Source: Firmicutes bacterium HGW-Firmicutes-14
Lineage (GTDB): Bacteria > Bacillota > Thermincolia > Thermincolales > UBA2595
Direction of reading: 5' to 3'
Assembly (NCBI GenBank): GCA_002840275.1
Contig: PHAB01000001.1
Span: 62,001 to 126,000, forward strand
DNA: 64,000 nucleotides
Positions 1-7,389 of the stretch are shown here, piece by piece; positions within the stretch are counted from its first letter, which is position 1; each line of letters begins with the position of its first letter. Made by a program: the position numbers and the translations under genes. Under the pieces are notes generated by a model. That model was not told the DNA's origin. It saw only the letters and a list, made by a program, of their open reading frames with translations, and did not search any database.

Positions 1-23
1 GCTTTAAACTGTTTTTTGGACAT
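1..23 (-). CDS. htpG: HtpG (Hsp90-family chaperone), N-terminal fragment cut by window edge
   Basis: Only the first eight codons lie in the window. They read MSKKQFKA, the usual start of clostridial HtpG. A strong ribosome site (GGAGAGG) lies just upstream of the ATG. HtpG is an ATP-dependent cytosolic chaperone that helps refold proteins after heat or oxidative stress. The identification rests on very few residues plus the CIRCE element and promoter immediately upstream, which fit a heat-shock gene. Another short match to the same residues cannot be excluded. Confidence 0.6.
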
Positions 24-72
24 TTTAACCTCTCCTTCCACTAATAAACTGCGCGTATAACTATTTTTGTTG

Positions 73-99
73 TTAGCACTCTCCCTCTTCGAGTGCTAA
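73..99 (-). promoter_or_regulatory. CIRCE element (HrcA repressor binding site)
   Basis: The sequence is TTAGCACTC, nine bases, then GAGTGCTAA, which matches the textbook CIRCE inverted repeat exactly. It sits just downstream of the -10 box of the minus-strand promoter and about 50 bases before the htpG start, where HrcA would block transcription until heat stress. CIRCE usually controls groES-groEL and hrcA-dnaK. Confidence 0.93.
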
Positions 100-110
100 T
101 TCTTATTCTT

Positions 111-139
111 TATATACCAAAATACAAGTTTTATGTCAA
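111..139 (-). promoter_or_regulatory. Sigma-A promoter of htpG
   Basis: On the minus strand TTGACA (134-139) is followed by a 17-base spacer and TATATA (111-116). The CIRCE begins about a dozen bases further on, so this promoter would be repressed by HrcA. Confidence 0.8.
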
Positions 140-250
140 GGTTTTTGGAAGAAAAACTCTCTCCTTATCCCCATTAGGGGAATCTATATTAAATAAAACA
201 GTCCGGTTGTGGGATACTAGTGTAAATAAATACTTGAGGGATAATGAACA

Positions 251-1654
251 ATGGTTAGAAAATGGCCTGACAAGTTACTGCTATATTCCCTGGGAGCATT
301 CCTGGGCTATGAGGGGATTAAGTTTTTAGGCAGACAGGTTTTTCGGGATGTAAGCACAGATGCTGTGAAAACAATAATGACAGACCTTTACGACGAAAAT
401 CTATGGGAGTTTGTCTCGGCGACGACTAAGTATACACCCCAGGTAGTTGTGGAAACCAACCTGCGTTCCCAGGAAGGCAAGGTTATTCAGCGTCCTTTGG
501 GCCCTCCCAAGAAATTCCCGAGCCTTGATCAACTAATGTTTAACATTGCGCAACTGCATGTAATGCCAACACCCCTGGAAACACCGGTAGATACAAAGGT
601 TATCATCGGTAAGTCATGTGATAAACCTTTGATTATTGATATACCGATTATGGTTTCCGCAATGGCATATGGGGCTGCCCTTTCTGAAAAAGCTAAAATA
701 GCACTGGCCAAAGGGGCCACTATGGCCGGAACAGCAACCAACAGCGGTGAAGGACCCTTTCTTCCAAGTGAACGAAAAGCAGCCCAAAAGTGGATTCTAC
801 AGTATAACAGGGGAAGCTGGAACAAATCAGATGAAATACTCAGTCAGGCTGATGCCATTGAAATCCAGTTTGGTCAGGGGGCCTCAGCCGGAACGGGTCA
901 TGTGAATAAGGTTGGCTTACTAGATTTTAAAATGCAAAAAGGGTTTGGGGTAAGTCCCGGACAAAATGCCCCGCTGCATTCCAGGCATCGTGAAGTTAAT
1001 CATCCGTCCCAATTTCCCAAACTTGTTGAAAAACTCAAGTACATTGCTGGCGATATACCAATCGGGATAAAGATGGGGGCCGGCAAGTACCTGGAAAAGG
1101 ACCTGGAATGGGCTGCAAAAGGGGGGGTTGATTTTATTACAGTGGACGGAGCAGAAGCCGCTACCAAGGCCTCTGCTCCGATACTGCAAGATGATTTTGG
1201 CGTACCAACCGTCTTTGCCATCAACCGCGCAGCACAATTCTTACGCCAACACGGGTTGCAGGACAGGGTTACATTAATCGCCGCAGGGAAAATAAGAACC
1301 CCCGGGGATATCCTTAAGGTACTGGCTTTAGGAGCAGATGTTGCCTATATTGGCGGTATTGCATTATTTGCTATGTCCCACACCCAGGTTTTAAAAGCGC
1401 TGCCCTTTGAACCCCCAACCCAATTGCTTTGGTACGACGGTAAACATGCTGATGAGTTTGATATTGAAACAGGCGCGAAACACCTTATGAAGTTTCTCAA
1501 CTCCTGCAGAGAAGAATTAATCGAAGGAATAAGGGCATTGGGGAAAACCGCCGTTGGGCAGGTTGATAAAAAGGATTTATTTGCTATTGATGAACTGATT
1601 TCCAAAGGTGTTGGTATCCCAATGGCATATGAGCCATACCTTCAGGAAATTTAA
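251..1654 (+). CDS. FMN-binding glutamate synthase-family protein
   Basis: A 467 aa protein with a short hydrophobic N-terminus (residues 8-25) followed by the TIM-barrel flavin domain seen in the central part of glutamate synthase and in stand-alone archaeal-type GltB2 proteins. Family hallmarks are the GQGASAGTGHV segment, the PLHSRHREV segment near residue 245, IGIKMGAG and TVDGAEAATKASAP. It lacks the N-terminal glutaminase domain, so it is not a full glutamate synthase; the true substrate is unknown. GAGGG lies 12 bases before the ATG. It stands alone and ends at a strong terminator. The N-terminal segment suggests membrane association (inference). Confidence 0.85.
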   Translation: MVRKWPDKLLLYSLGAFLGYEGIKFLGRQVFRDVSTDAVKTIMTDLYDENLWEFVSATTKYTPQVVVETNLRSQEGKVIQRPLGPPKKFPSLDQLMFNIAQLHVMPTPLETPVDTKVIIGKSCDKPLIIDIPIMVSAMAYGAALSEKAKIALAKGATMAGTATNSGEGPFLPSERKAAQKWILQYNRGSWNKSDEILSQADAIEIQFGQGASAGTGHVNKVGLLDFKMQKGFGVSPGQNAPLHSRHREVNHPSQFPKLVEKLKYIAGDIPIGIKMGAGKYLEKDLEWAAKGGVDFITVDGAEAATKASAPILQDDFGVPTVFAINRAAQFLRQHGLQDRVTLIAAGKIRTPGDILKVLALGADVAYIGGIALFAMSHTQVLKALPFEPPTQLLWYDGKHADEFDIETGAKHLMKFLNSCREELIEGIRALGKTAVGQVDKKDLFAIDELISKGVGIPMAYEPYLQEI

Positions 1655-1679
1655 TAGTAAAATTGAATATCTGCGGCTT

Positions 1680-1716
1680 TAGAAAGAGTTATCGTTTTCA
1701 CGATAACTCTTTCTAT
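1680..1716 (+). terminator. Rho-independent terminator after the glutamate-synthase-like gene
   Basis: AGAAAGAGTTATCGT pairs perfectly with ACGATAACTCTTTCT around a tiny loop, followed by a T-rich run. It begins about 25 bases after the stop codon. Confidence 0.88.
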
Positions 1717-1758
1717 TTCTAAGTAGTATTGTTTATTTTCCCAAGATAAAAAAAATCA

Positions 1759-1787
1759 TTGACTTCAAAAACAATCAATGGTATACT
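1759..1787 (+). promoter_or_regulatory. Sigma-A promoter of the DUF6323-DUF6179 operon
   Basis: TTGACT (1759-1764), a 17-base spacer and TATACT (1782-1787). This leaves a leader of about 100 bases before the ATG at 1899. Confidence 0.75.
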
Positions 1788-1898
1788 GAAATTTGATGCA
1801 AATGTCCCATGCATGCTTAGTTTTACCCAACTATACTATATCATAAAACATTTTATTTGTCAATAGCCTTCAAAAAAATAATTTGAAAGGAGTAAAAA

Positions 1899-2396
1899 AT
1901 GGGAAACGAATTAATGTTGCTTTTTAACGATATGATAAACAAGCCGGCAGTTTCCGAAATTATAAACTGCAACATAATAACCCTGCGTTTCGGGCTGGCG
2001 CTTTCCGCAGCAGAAGCCCTGGAACTTATCGAAACACGGGCAGCAGCTTTGAGAAGCAATGGACGTATCGAATTTGGAGCCGGGATCATTAATAAACTGA
2101 TTATGAAATTCTGTGACTCCCCCTTCCTTTCGCAGCACAACTATGCCGCTACATTGCACGATTTGATAGAAACCTTCTATTACTTCAAAAACGAGACACT
2201 GGATGAAATCAGTGATGATGAGTTGATTTCATTAATGAAGAAGTATTTTGACCAAAACTGCCAGGGTTCCATCGAACTCCTGCAAAACCGGGAGTTGGAA
2301 TTACTGGCCCGCAATATCCGGTATGGAGTCACGGATTATGCCAATCTATGTGAGGATGCTGAAGAATCTATTGATGAGGAGAATTATTATGACTAA
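1899..2396 (+). CDS. DUF6323 family protein
   Basis: A 165 aa cytosolic, largely helical protein. It resembles DUF6323 proteins of Clostridia: an early FGLALSAAEALELIETR segment, GRIEFGAGI, FCDSPFLSQHNYAATLHDLIE, FYYFKNETLDEISDDELI, then CQGSIELL and ELELLARNIR. No known biochemical function. GAAAGGAG stands eight bases before the ATG. Its stop overlaps the next start, so it is translationally coupled to the DUF6179 gene. The acidic tail carries the ribosome site of the downstream gene. Confidence 0.8.
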   Translation: MGNELMLLFNDMINKPAVSEIINCNIITLRFGLALSAAEALELIETRAAALRSNGRIEFGAGIINKLIMKFCDSPFLSQHNYAATLHDLIETFYYFKNETLDEISDDELISLMKKYFDQNCQGSIELLQNRELELLARNIRYGVTDYANLCEDAEESIDEENYYD

Positions 2397-3747
2397 TATT
2401 GATAAACAGCACTTGATTAAAAGAGAAAATCTTAACCGGGCACAATATTTCCGTTCAGTTTTACAGGAAGCCCGCCGCCTTAATCTGTTAACTGATTCCG
2501 AATTTAATAATATCAAAATGCAAACCATGCAGCTTTTAGCCAGGCAGGCAGAGCGCTACACAGGCGGGGACAGCAGTTCCATAAAGGAAGAAACCGCCCA
2601 GGGTATTATGCAATCGGTTTTTTACAGTATTGATGTTTGTTTAAAGAGTTTCCCCGATGCGGATATGAGTATAGGTGAGCTTAAACATAAACCCCTGGCA
2701 GAATTGTACCGCCAGGGCAAAAAACTGGTGGAAGCACAATTAGAGTATACCAAACAAATGTATAACGAAATTCGAAATAACTGCATTGCCACAGATAACT
2801 GTGCTTACAACGATACTATACAGAGTGCAATACCAGCGTTTTTCTCTGCCTATGATGTTGAATTTGCTGCCCATGATACTCCCGCTTCCATAGATTATCC
2901 TTTAAGCAATGATAAAATGGAGTTGACCGGCATAGAATACATCCATGATTATCTGCAAAAACTGCTGTTGGAGAACCGGTTTTGTAAAAACTTTAGCAAC
3001 CATGACATTAATTCTTTGCTGCGTGGATATGATGTCCATTATCAGGACCTGCTGATAAATATCTTTGGGTTGGTGTTAACAAACACGATTGGCTGTATTC
3101 TGGCAGAAAAGAGCGTGCTCAAGCTCGATATTCAACCTTTTGACAAACAGTACCTGCAGCAGAAACTGGTGAACATGACGAAAGAACAGCTGGATACAAT
3201 TCTGCAGGATGCATCTGAACAGCTCTTTAAAGAGTTTAAGATCTCGGACAGGCTGTTACAGAACCACATTACGGCAACGGCACTGGATTTCTCACCAAGA
3301 ATAAAAAATGCTTTAGGAAATAATCGGCTGGAATCTGTGTTCATCAGTCTGAAAGAAAAGCACCCACAAGGTGTCGTTGAATTCGAAGACGGCCGGAAAA
3401 TGGATGACGAATTATTCCGCCGTATTGCAGATGAAGTCAGACAATGCAGATACACATCAGATAAGATAGCAATCATTAAACGGGAAATTCACAGCATGAC
3501 TGATCTGGTGGATATCCTCGAGGGGTCTTGTCTTTTGGGCGATGAATTTTCTGAAGTTTTTCAGTATCTTGGAGATATGGAACTGGCCTGGCTCTTGACA
3601 AAACTCCCGGCAGATACAGCGGACGCGGATCTTCACTATACAGAAAATGAGAAGGACTGGCATGCCAGGCTTGACAATTTTTTAAAGGAAATGAACTTAT
3701 CCAGAAGAGAAAGTATTTTCCTGCACTATAAGAACTTTCTTTGCTAG
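2389..3747 (+). CDS. DUF6179 domain protein
   Basis: A 452 aa protein. The ATG at 2389 was chosen over an upstream in-frame start at 2248 because GATGAGGAG precedes it and the protein then begins like DUF6179 members (LIKRENLNRAQYF, then AERYTGGDSSSI, LAELYRQG and HDTPASIDYPL). No catalytic motif is evident; it looks alpha-helical and soluble, with no signal peptide. It overlaps the DUF6323 gene by eight bases. The two families are known to sit together in Clostridia, which implies a shared complex or pathway, but the role is not established. Confidence 0.8.
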   Translation: MTNIDKQHLIKRENLNRAQYFRSVLQEARRLNLLTDSEFNNIKMQTMQLLARQAERYTGGDSSSIKEETAQGIMQSVFYSIDVCLKSFPDADMSIGELKHKPLAELYRQGKKLVEAQLEYTKQMYNEIRNNCIATDNCAYNDTIQSAIPAFFSAYDVEFAAHDTPASIDYPLSNDKMELTGIEYIHDYLQKLLLENRFCKNFSNHDINSLLRGYDVHYQDLLINIFGLVLTNTIGCILAEKSVLKLDIQPFDKQYLQQKLVNMTKEQLDTILQDASEQLFKEFKISDRLLQNHITATALDFSPRIKNALGNNRLESVFISLKEKHPQGVVEFEDGRKMDDELFRRIADEVRQCRYTSDKIAIIKREIHSMTDLVDILEGSCLLGDEFSEVFQYLGDMELAWLLTKLPADTADADLHYTENEKDWHARLDNFLKEMNLSRRESIFLHYKNFLC

Positions 3748-3819
3748 TCTGTTGATTGCACTTTTCGCCCTTGCGTTTAAAATAGGAAAAAAGTACAATT
3801 TACGGAATAAAATGCAGAA

Positions 3820-3841
3820 GCCGCCACTTCTCGGTGACGGC
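3820..3841 (-). terminator. Probable terminator of the Tad pilus operon
   Basis: GCCGCCAC and GTGACGGC form a near-perfect stem right after the stop of the last operon gene on the minus strand, followed by a moderately T-rich stretch. The gap to the convergent DUF6179 gene is only about 100 bases, so it may work both ways. Confidence 0.45.
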
Positions 3842-3851
3842 ATGTGTCATA

Positions 3852-4667
3852 CTAATTATAGTATTTGTGCACAGGTATAATCCTGGACAGCCAAAGGGCG
3901 GCCTGCCCCCTGGTCAGCTGCCGTTTCGGGCAAAAGCTCCTGATTTCTCCCAATGCATGGCCAATTTCAAAATCAGACAAGAATACAGCGGTCCGGTAAT
4001 GGGGGTCAATCTGATCCCCATCGAAATAATTTGTGAACAGGGTCTTTTCAAAATCTACATAGCTGTCATCTTTGATGTCTTTTATCACTACCGGATCCCG
4101 GGTATAATATTTAGTTATAAAAGCAGCCTCTTCCCGGGTAATGTAATCATCGGGCCGGAATTTTTTATCTTCGTCGACGGGCAGGCAGCCATCCGTACCC
4201 AGCCGCTGGATAATGGCATAATACTTATGGCCCGGTCTGACATCAACATAGACCGGCGCCTCCGGCGGGACCGGACTTAACACATCATTGAAATAACCAA
4301 ACATCCAGGCCACAAATTCCCCGCGGGTAATGGTTTTATCAGGCTCAAACCTTCCGTCCGGCCCTATTTCCGCAGCCCCGGATTTAAAAAACCATTTGGC
4401 CATGTGCTGCCTGTCCTCTTCCCGGTATTCTCCCAGGTCTTTTATATGAATCTGTACAGTATCACCCTTTTGGGCGGCCTCATTCATTTTCACAAACCAG
4501 GCATCGGCTATGGCCTTTGAACCGGCGGAAGCATCCCCCTCCTGCGATTTGCCGTCATTTACACCGTTCGCCCCCGGCTGTCCATTGCCGCAGCCGGTTA
4601 CCAGGCCGAAGATAATTATCAGTAAACATAACTTTATTATACTCCGCAAAAGCCCCATCCCCTTCAC
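3852..4667 (-). CDS. SLH-domain lipoprotein at the end of the Tad pilus operon
   Basis: A 271 aa exported lipoprotein. Residues 1-26 form a lipoprotein signal ending in LVTGC, so Cys26 should be lipidated. The body carries S-layer-homology motifs (ITRGEFVAWMF, YVDVRPGHKYYAIIQRLG, ITREEAAF, LTRGQAALWLSRI), which in other proteins bind pyruvylated secondary wall polymer. A lipid anchor plus SLH repeats would bridge membrane and wall. It resembles the lipoprotein at 5740-6528 and probably forms part of the pilus platform (inference). The start may be GTG at 4667 or ATG at 4658; neither has a clear ribosome site. Confidence 0.8.
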   Translation of the reverse strand: MKGMGLLRSIIKLCLLIIIFGLVTGCGNGQPGANGVNDGKSQEGDASAGSKAIADAWFVKMNEAAQKGDTVQIHIKDLGEYREEDRQHMAKWFFKSGAAEIGPDGRFEPDKTITRGEFVAWMFGYFNDVLSPVPPEAPVYVDVRPGHKYYAIIQRLGTDGCLPVDEDKKFRPDDYITREEAAFITKYYTRDPVVIKDIKDDSYVDFEKTLFTNYFDGDQIDPHYRTAVFLSDFEIGHALGEIRSFCPKRQLTRGQAALWLSRIIPVHKYYN

Positions 4668-4673
4668 TATATA

Positions 4674-5480
4674 CTATAACTGAAACCGCTCGTAATCAGA
4701 TACATCAATGGGCAATTCTTCATCTGCCACCTTGACTGTGACCCTGGCCCCCGCTGCGCCCTTAATGCTTCTGCTCTCAGCGGGTATATATTCATTATAT
4801 AAGGCAAACCAAAGAGGCTGTATTGTTTCTACCCCGATAACCGGTTTCTCCCCGATAGGAAAATACAGGCCGCAGTCCTCCACCCCGTTTTTATTGGCAA
4901 ATTCCTTGGCTCCTTCTATAATTTCGTCGTTGTATTCCCGGCAGGTTTCCACTAGCAGGCCCCCATTGGCCTCCGCAGAAAAATTACTTTTAAAACGGGC
5001 GTGTTTCCACACGTATTTCAGGTCGGGATAGGCGGGCGGCCGGTTGTTATAAAAGACCTGGGCAGCAGTGCCATCATCTAATAAGGCAGATAAAGCTAAC
5101 ATGACCGCTTCATCCCAGCCGGTATTCTCGTCAACTAAATCGGACGCCAGGGGATATACTTCATTATCCCAAAAGGCATCCAGGATCTCTTCCTTTTTGG
5201 CCGCCAGTTCTTCCCGGTATCGTTCCTGAAGCACCAAAGCAGCCTTTAAGGCAGCGGCATCGGCAGCATTATCGCCATGGCGCTTGCCGATATAAACCGA
5301 AAAGAGGCTGAACATTACAAGCATTATTACCATCCCGATGATGATAGTGACCATGCTGATAACCGTCATGTTACCCCGTTCAATATATAAAGCCGATATA
5401 ACCCTGCTCCTTAATCCTAAACCTTTTTCAACCAACACCTTCAGGCCCTGCCTTTCCCAAAATCTACCAGCCCATGGCAA
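4674..5480 (-). CDS. TadG-like pilus-assembly protein
   Basis: Up to 268 aa. About residues 35-65 hold ERGNMTVIS followed by a long hydrophobic segment, then GDNAADAAALKAAL, the pattern of TadG/TadE-like proteins with one N-terminal membrane helix and an extracellular domain. It lacks the Glu at +5 that class IVb prepilins have after the Gly. The start is uncertain: the ATG at 5480 overlaps the upstream gene by 17 bases, and internal GTG/TTG codons are possible. The distal-operon position fits a minor pilus-associated role. Confidence 0.65.
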   Translation of the reverse strand: MPWAGRFWERQGLKVLVEKGLGLRSRVISALYIERGNMTVISMVTIIIGMVIMLVMFSLFSVYIGKRHGDNAADAAALKAALVLQERYREELAAKKEEILDAFWDNEVYPLASDLVDENTGWDEAVMLALSALLDDGTAAQVFYNNRPPAYPDLKYVWKHARFKSNFSAEANGGLLVETCREYNDEIIEGAKEFANKNGVEDCGLYFPIGEKPVIGVETIQPLWFALYNEYIPAESRSIKGAAGARVTVKVADEELPIDVSDYERFQL

Positions 5481-5721
5481 TTCGAATTAACTTGAACACT
5501 ACAATTGTTACCAATATGGAGACGGTTATCCTCCGGTTTTCCCCCTTTGAACCCAGTATGAGCATCGCCATAAAAACGAACATCAGAATGACACCGGCGT
5601 AACCGATATATCGCAATGTGGCTGCACTGATCGCTCCTTTAGACGATAGATAATATGTATAAAGCAAGAAAGCAAACATGCTGCTGATAAGAATAACACC
5701 GGTTTTGTATAGCATAGTCAT
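5464..5721 (-). CDS. Small polytopic membrane protein in the Tad operon
   Basis: An 85 aa, very hydrophobic protein with three predicted membrane helices (about residues 5-25, 33-58 and 66-83) and a short basic loop KGENRRIT between the last two. GGGAGG lies about ten bases before the ATG. I do not recognise the family. It is flanked by an SLH lipoprotein and the TadG-like gene, and overlaps the latter, so it belongs to the pilus operon. Confidence 0.6.
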   Translation of the reverse strand: MTMLYKTGVILISSMFAFLLYTYYLSSKGAISAATLRYIGYAGVILMFVFMAMLILGSKGENRRITVSILVTIVVFKLIRIAMGW

Positions 5722-5739
5722 AAAGCGCTTACCTCCCCC

Positions 5740-6528
5740 TTAATATTTCGGGGTTATCACGATAAATCCCGCCGCCTCCGCCTTAGTTACCGGCTTTTGC
5801 GGTTCAAAAAGCCTGCTCGTAAAGGTGAACTTAAAAATCTTTTCCAACCAGAACTGCTGTTTTGAAACCGCTATCATGAAATCCCGGCCGATCTTTTGAT
5901 GGTCATCACACATACTTCTCAGGTTTACTCTTTCTTTTTCAGGGTCAGCGCCCTTCCTGTGCCCGCTCAAAGCAAATTCATCACGATATGCAGACCATAT
6001 CAGGGCCATTTCCTCCCTGGTCATTTCTTTATCCGGGGCAAAGGTTCCGTCAGGGAACCCGACTACCCCTCCGGCTCCGGCCACTCCCTCGATTATAGAA
6101 TAATACTTATGACTTGGCGAAACATCGGAAAAGGTGGGAATAGTAGGAGCCTCCTTTTTCACATGCCTTCCGGACTTGTAATAAAACAGCCAGTTCATAA
6201 ACTCCCCACGAGTGATCCGGCTGTCAGGATTAAACTGGTTTCCCTCCAGCTCGACCGGTACTTTTGCCAGCAATTTGTTAATCTCTTCTTCAAACCGGTG
6301 TCCCGCAATGTCCGCCGGTTGGGGCGGCACATATGCCGGGCCAGGGTCAATAATTACCGTTACCTCCGGTTTGTACTCCACAGCCCCGGTTACTTCCCCT
6401 GACGGCCCAGGTATTTTCCCTGCTGCCCTCGTCTTTTCTGCCGCAATATCACCCTTATCACCTGCCGAACAGCCCGTCAAAGCTAAAGCTATTAAAGCCA
6501 GACTGATAATGAATTTAACAAGCTTCAC
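5740..6528 (-). CDS. SLH-domain lipoprotein, second copy in the Tad operon
   Basis: A 262 aa lipoprotein starting at GTG behind GGGGGG. The signal peptide ends in ALTGC (Cys20). After a Pro/Gly-rich spacer come SLH motifs: SRITRGEFMNWLFYY, FSDVSPSHKYYSIIEGV, VVGFPDGTFAPDKEMTREEMALIW, and a final PVTKAEAAGFI. It shares layout and motifs with the 271 aa lipoprotein at 3852-4667, so the pair probably arose by duplication. The expected place is the outer face of the membrane, in contact with wall polymer. Confidence 0.8.
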   Translation of the reverse strand: MKLVKFIISLALIALALTGCSAGDKGDIAAEKTRAAGKIPGPSGEVTGAVEYKPEVTVIIDPGPAYVPPQPADIAGHRFEEEINKLLAKVPVELEGNQFNPDSRITRGEFMNWLFYYKSGRHVKKEAPTIPTFSDVSPSHKYYSIIEGVAGAGGVVGFPDGTFAPDKEMTREEMALIWSAYRDEFALSGHRKGADPEKERVNLRSMCDDHQKIGRDFMIAVSKQQFWLEKIFKFTFTSRLFEPQKPVTKAEAAGFIVITPKY

Positions 6529-6594
6529 TCTATTCCCCCCGTTATATTGGTTATTAAAAATTGGCCGGTAGACTACTGCATTTTGATTTAGCTG

Positions 6595-6840
6595 CTAAAA
6601 TAAATAGTGCTTAAGGGTGACAAACAATACTGTTAAAGAAAATACTATAGCCATCCATATTCGTTCTTCAGTTTTTTCAAGCCAACCGAAGTAAAGTACC
6701 AAAGCTATAAAGCCACTTATAAACGCTACAGAAATTAACACTTGATGAATAGGTCTTATTGGGTTTCCGATTAATGAGGCGATAAATACAGATGCAATAC
6801 TAATTAAACAACTTACAAGAATTTTACCATGTCTTCCCAC
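6595..6840 (-). CDS. Small IGNPIRPIH-motif membrane protein, copy 3
   Basis: An 81 aa protein starting at GTG behind GAGGGG. It has two or three hydrophobic segments and the motif ASLIGNPIRPIHQVL near residue 25, then FGWLEKTEERIW and VTLKHYLF. It is nearly identical in length and plan to the gene at 7055-7300, and the DNA of the two is also alike, so they are a tandem duplication. I do not recognise the family. Small size, membrane nature and position in the Tad operon suggest a pilus accessory or minor membrane component (inference). Confidence 0.65.
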   Translation of the reverse strand: MGRHGKILVSCLISIASVFIASLIGNPIRPIHQVLISVAFISGFIALVLYFGWLEKTEERIWMAIVFSLTVLFVTLKHYLF

Positions 6841-6995
6841 TAATTCACCCCTCTTGACTTAGCATATTGATTTCCCGGCAAAATTCCGGATTCCCTATCC
6901 AAATTGCTCCAAATAATAACACCAATGCTAGCGTTCCCGAAATCAGCATACGCCCTGTATTACTGATTGTATATATTTCCCTTTTCACTCCACAT

Positions 6996-7035
6996 TAAGT
7001 ATTGGGCATCATATGGACAGGTTTACCTTTATGGG
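6996..7035 (-). pseudogene. Decayed copy of the tadE 3' end
   Basis: On the minus strand this stretch holds CCATAAAGGT and ATGCCCAATACT about 15 bases apart, matching the last codons of tadE at 9212-9247 (PIKVTMPNT) apart from a short insertion and frame breaks. It lies upstream of copy 3 of the small membrane gene, just as tadE lies upstream of copy 1. Confidence 0.6.
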
Positions 7036-7054
7036 TATTATTCGGATCTACCGT

Positions 7055-7300
7055 TCAAAATAGAAAGTGCTTTAAGGTGACAAACAATACTGATAAAGTA
7101 AAAATAATAGCTACCCATATCCTTTCTTCAGTTTTTTCAAGCCAACCGAACAAAAACACCAGACCTATAAAGCAACTTATTAACGCTACCGGAATTAATA
7201 CATGATGAATAGGTCTTATTGGGTTTCCTATCAATGAGGCAATAAAAAAACATGCCATACTAATCAAAAAACTCACCAGACTCTTGCCGTATTTTCCCAC
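7055..7300 (-). CDS. Small IGNPIRPIH-motif membrane protein, copy 2
   Basis: An 81 aa membrane protein. The GTG at 7300 was chosen over an ATG at 7336 because GGGGG precedes it and the product then matches copy 3 in length and first residues (GKYGKSLVSFLIS against GRHGKILVSCLIS). It shares ASLIGNPIRPIHHVL, FGWLEKTEERIW and VTLKHFLF. The conserved Asn-Pro-x-Arg-Pro-Ile-His sits between two hydrophobic segments and may be functional. Function unknown. Confidence 0.65.
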   Translation of the reverse strand: MGKYGKSLVSFLISMACFFIASLIGNPIRPIHHVLIPVALISCFIGLVFLFGWLEKTEERIWVAIIFTLSVLFVTLKHFLF

Positions 7301-7344
7301 CCTTTCACCCCCTGTCTTTATTGCTATGGAAGTCATATCTGCAC

Positions 7345-7374
7345 TAGGTCTCCGTATTGGCCTAACCTTTATGG
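7345..7374 (-). pseudogene. Second decayed copy of the tadE 3' end
   Basis: On the minus strand ATAAAGGT is followed by GCCAATACGGAGAC, which aligns with the final tadE bases ATAAAGGT...GCCCAATACTGAGAC. It lies about 45 bases upstream of copy 2 of the small membrane gene. Confidence 0.55.
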
Positions 7375-7389
7375 ATTTTACTATCTGAT

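Noticed and set aside
3834-4280. 148-codon plus-strand frame after DUF6179
   Set aside because: It lies opposite the SLH lipoprotein, without a ribosome site or recognisable domain.
5896-6571. Plus-strand open frames opposite the SLH lipoprotein gene
   Set aside because: They are antisense shadows; the minus frame has a lipoprotein signal and SLH motifs.
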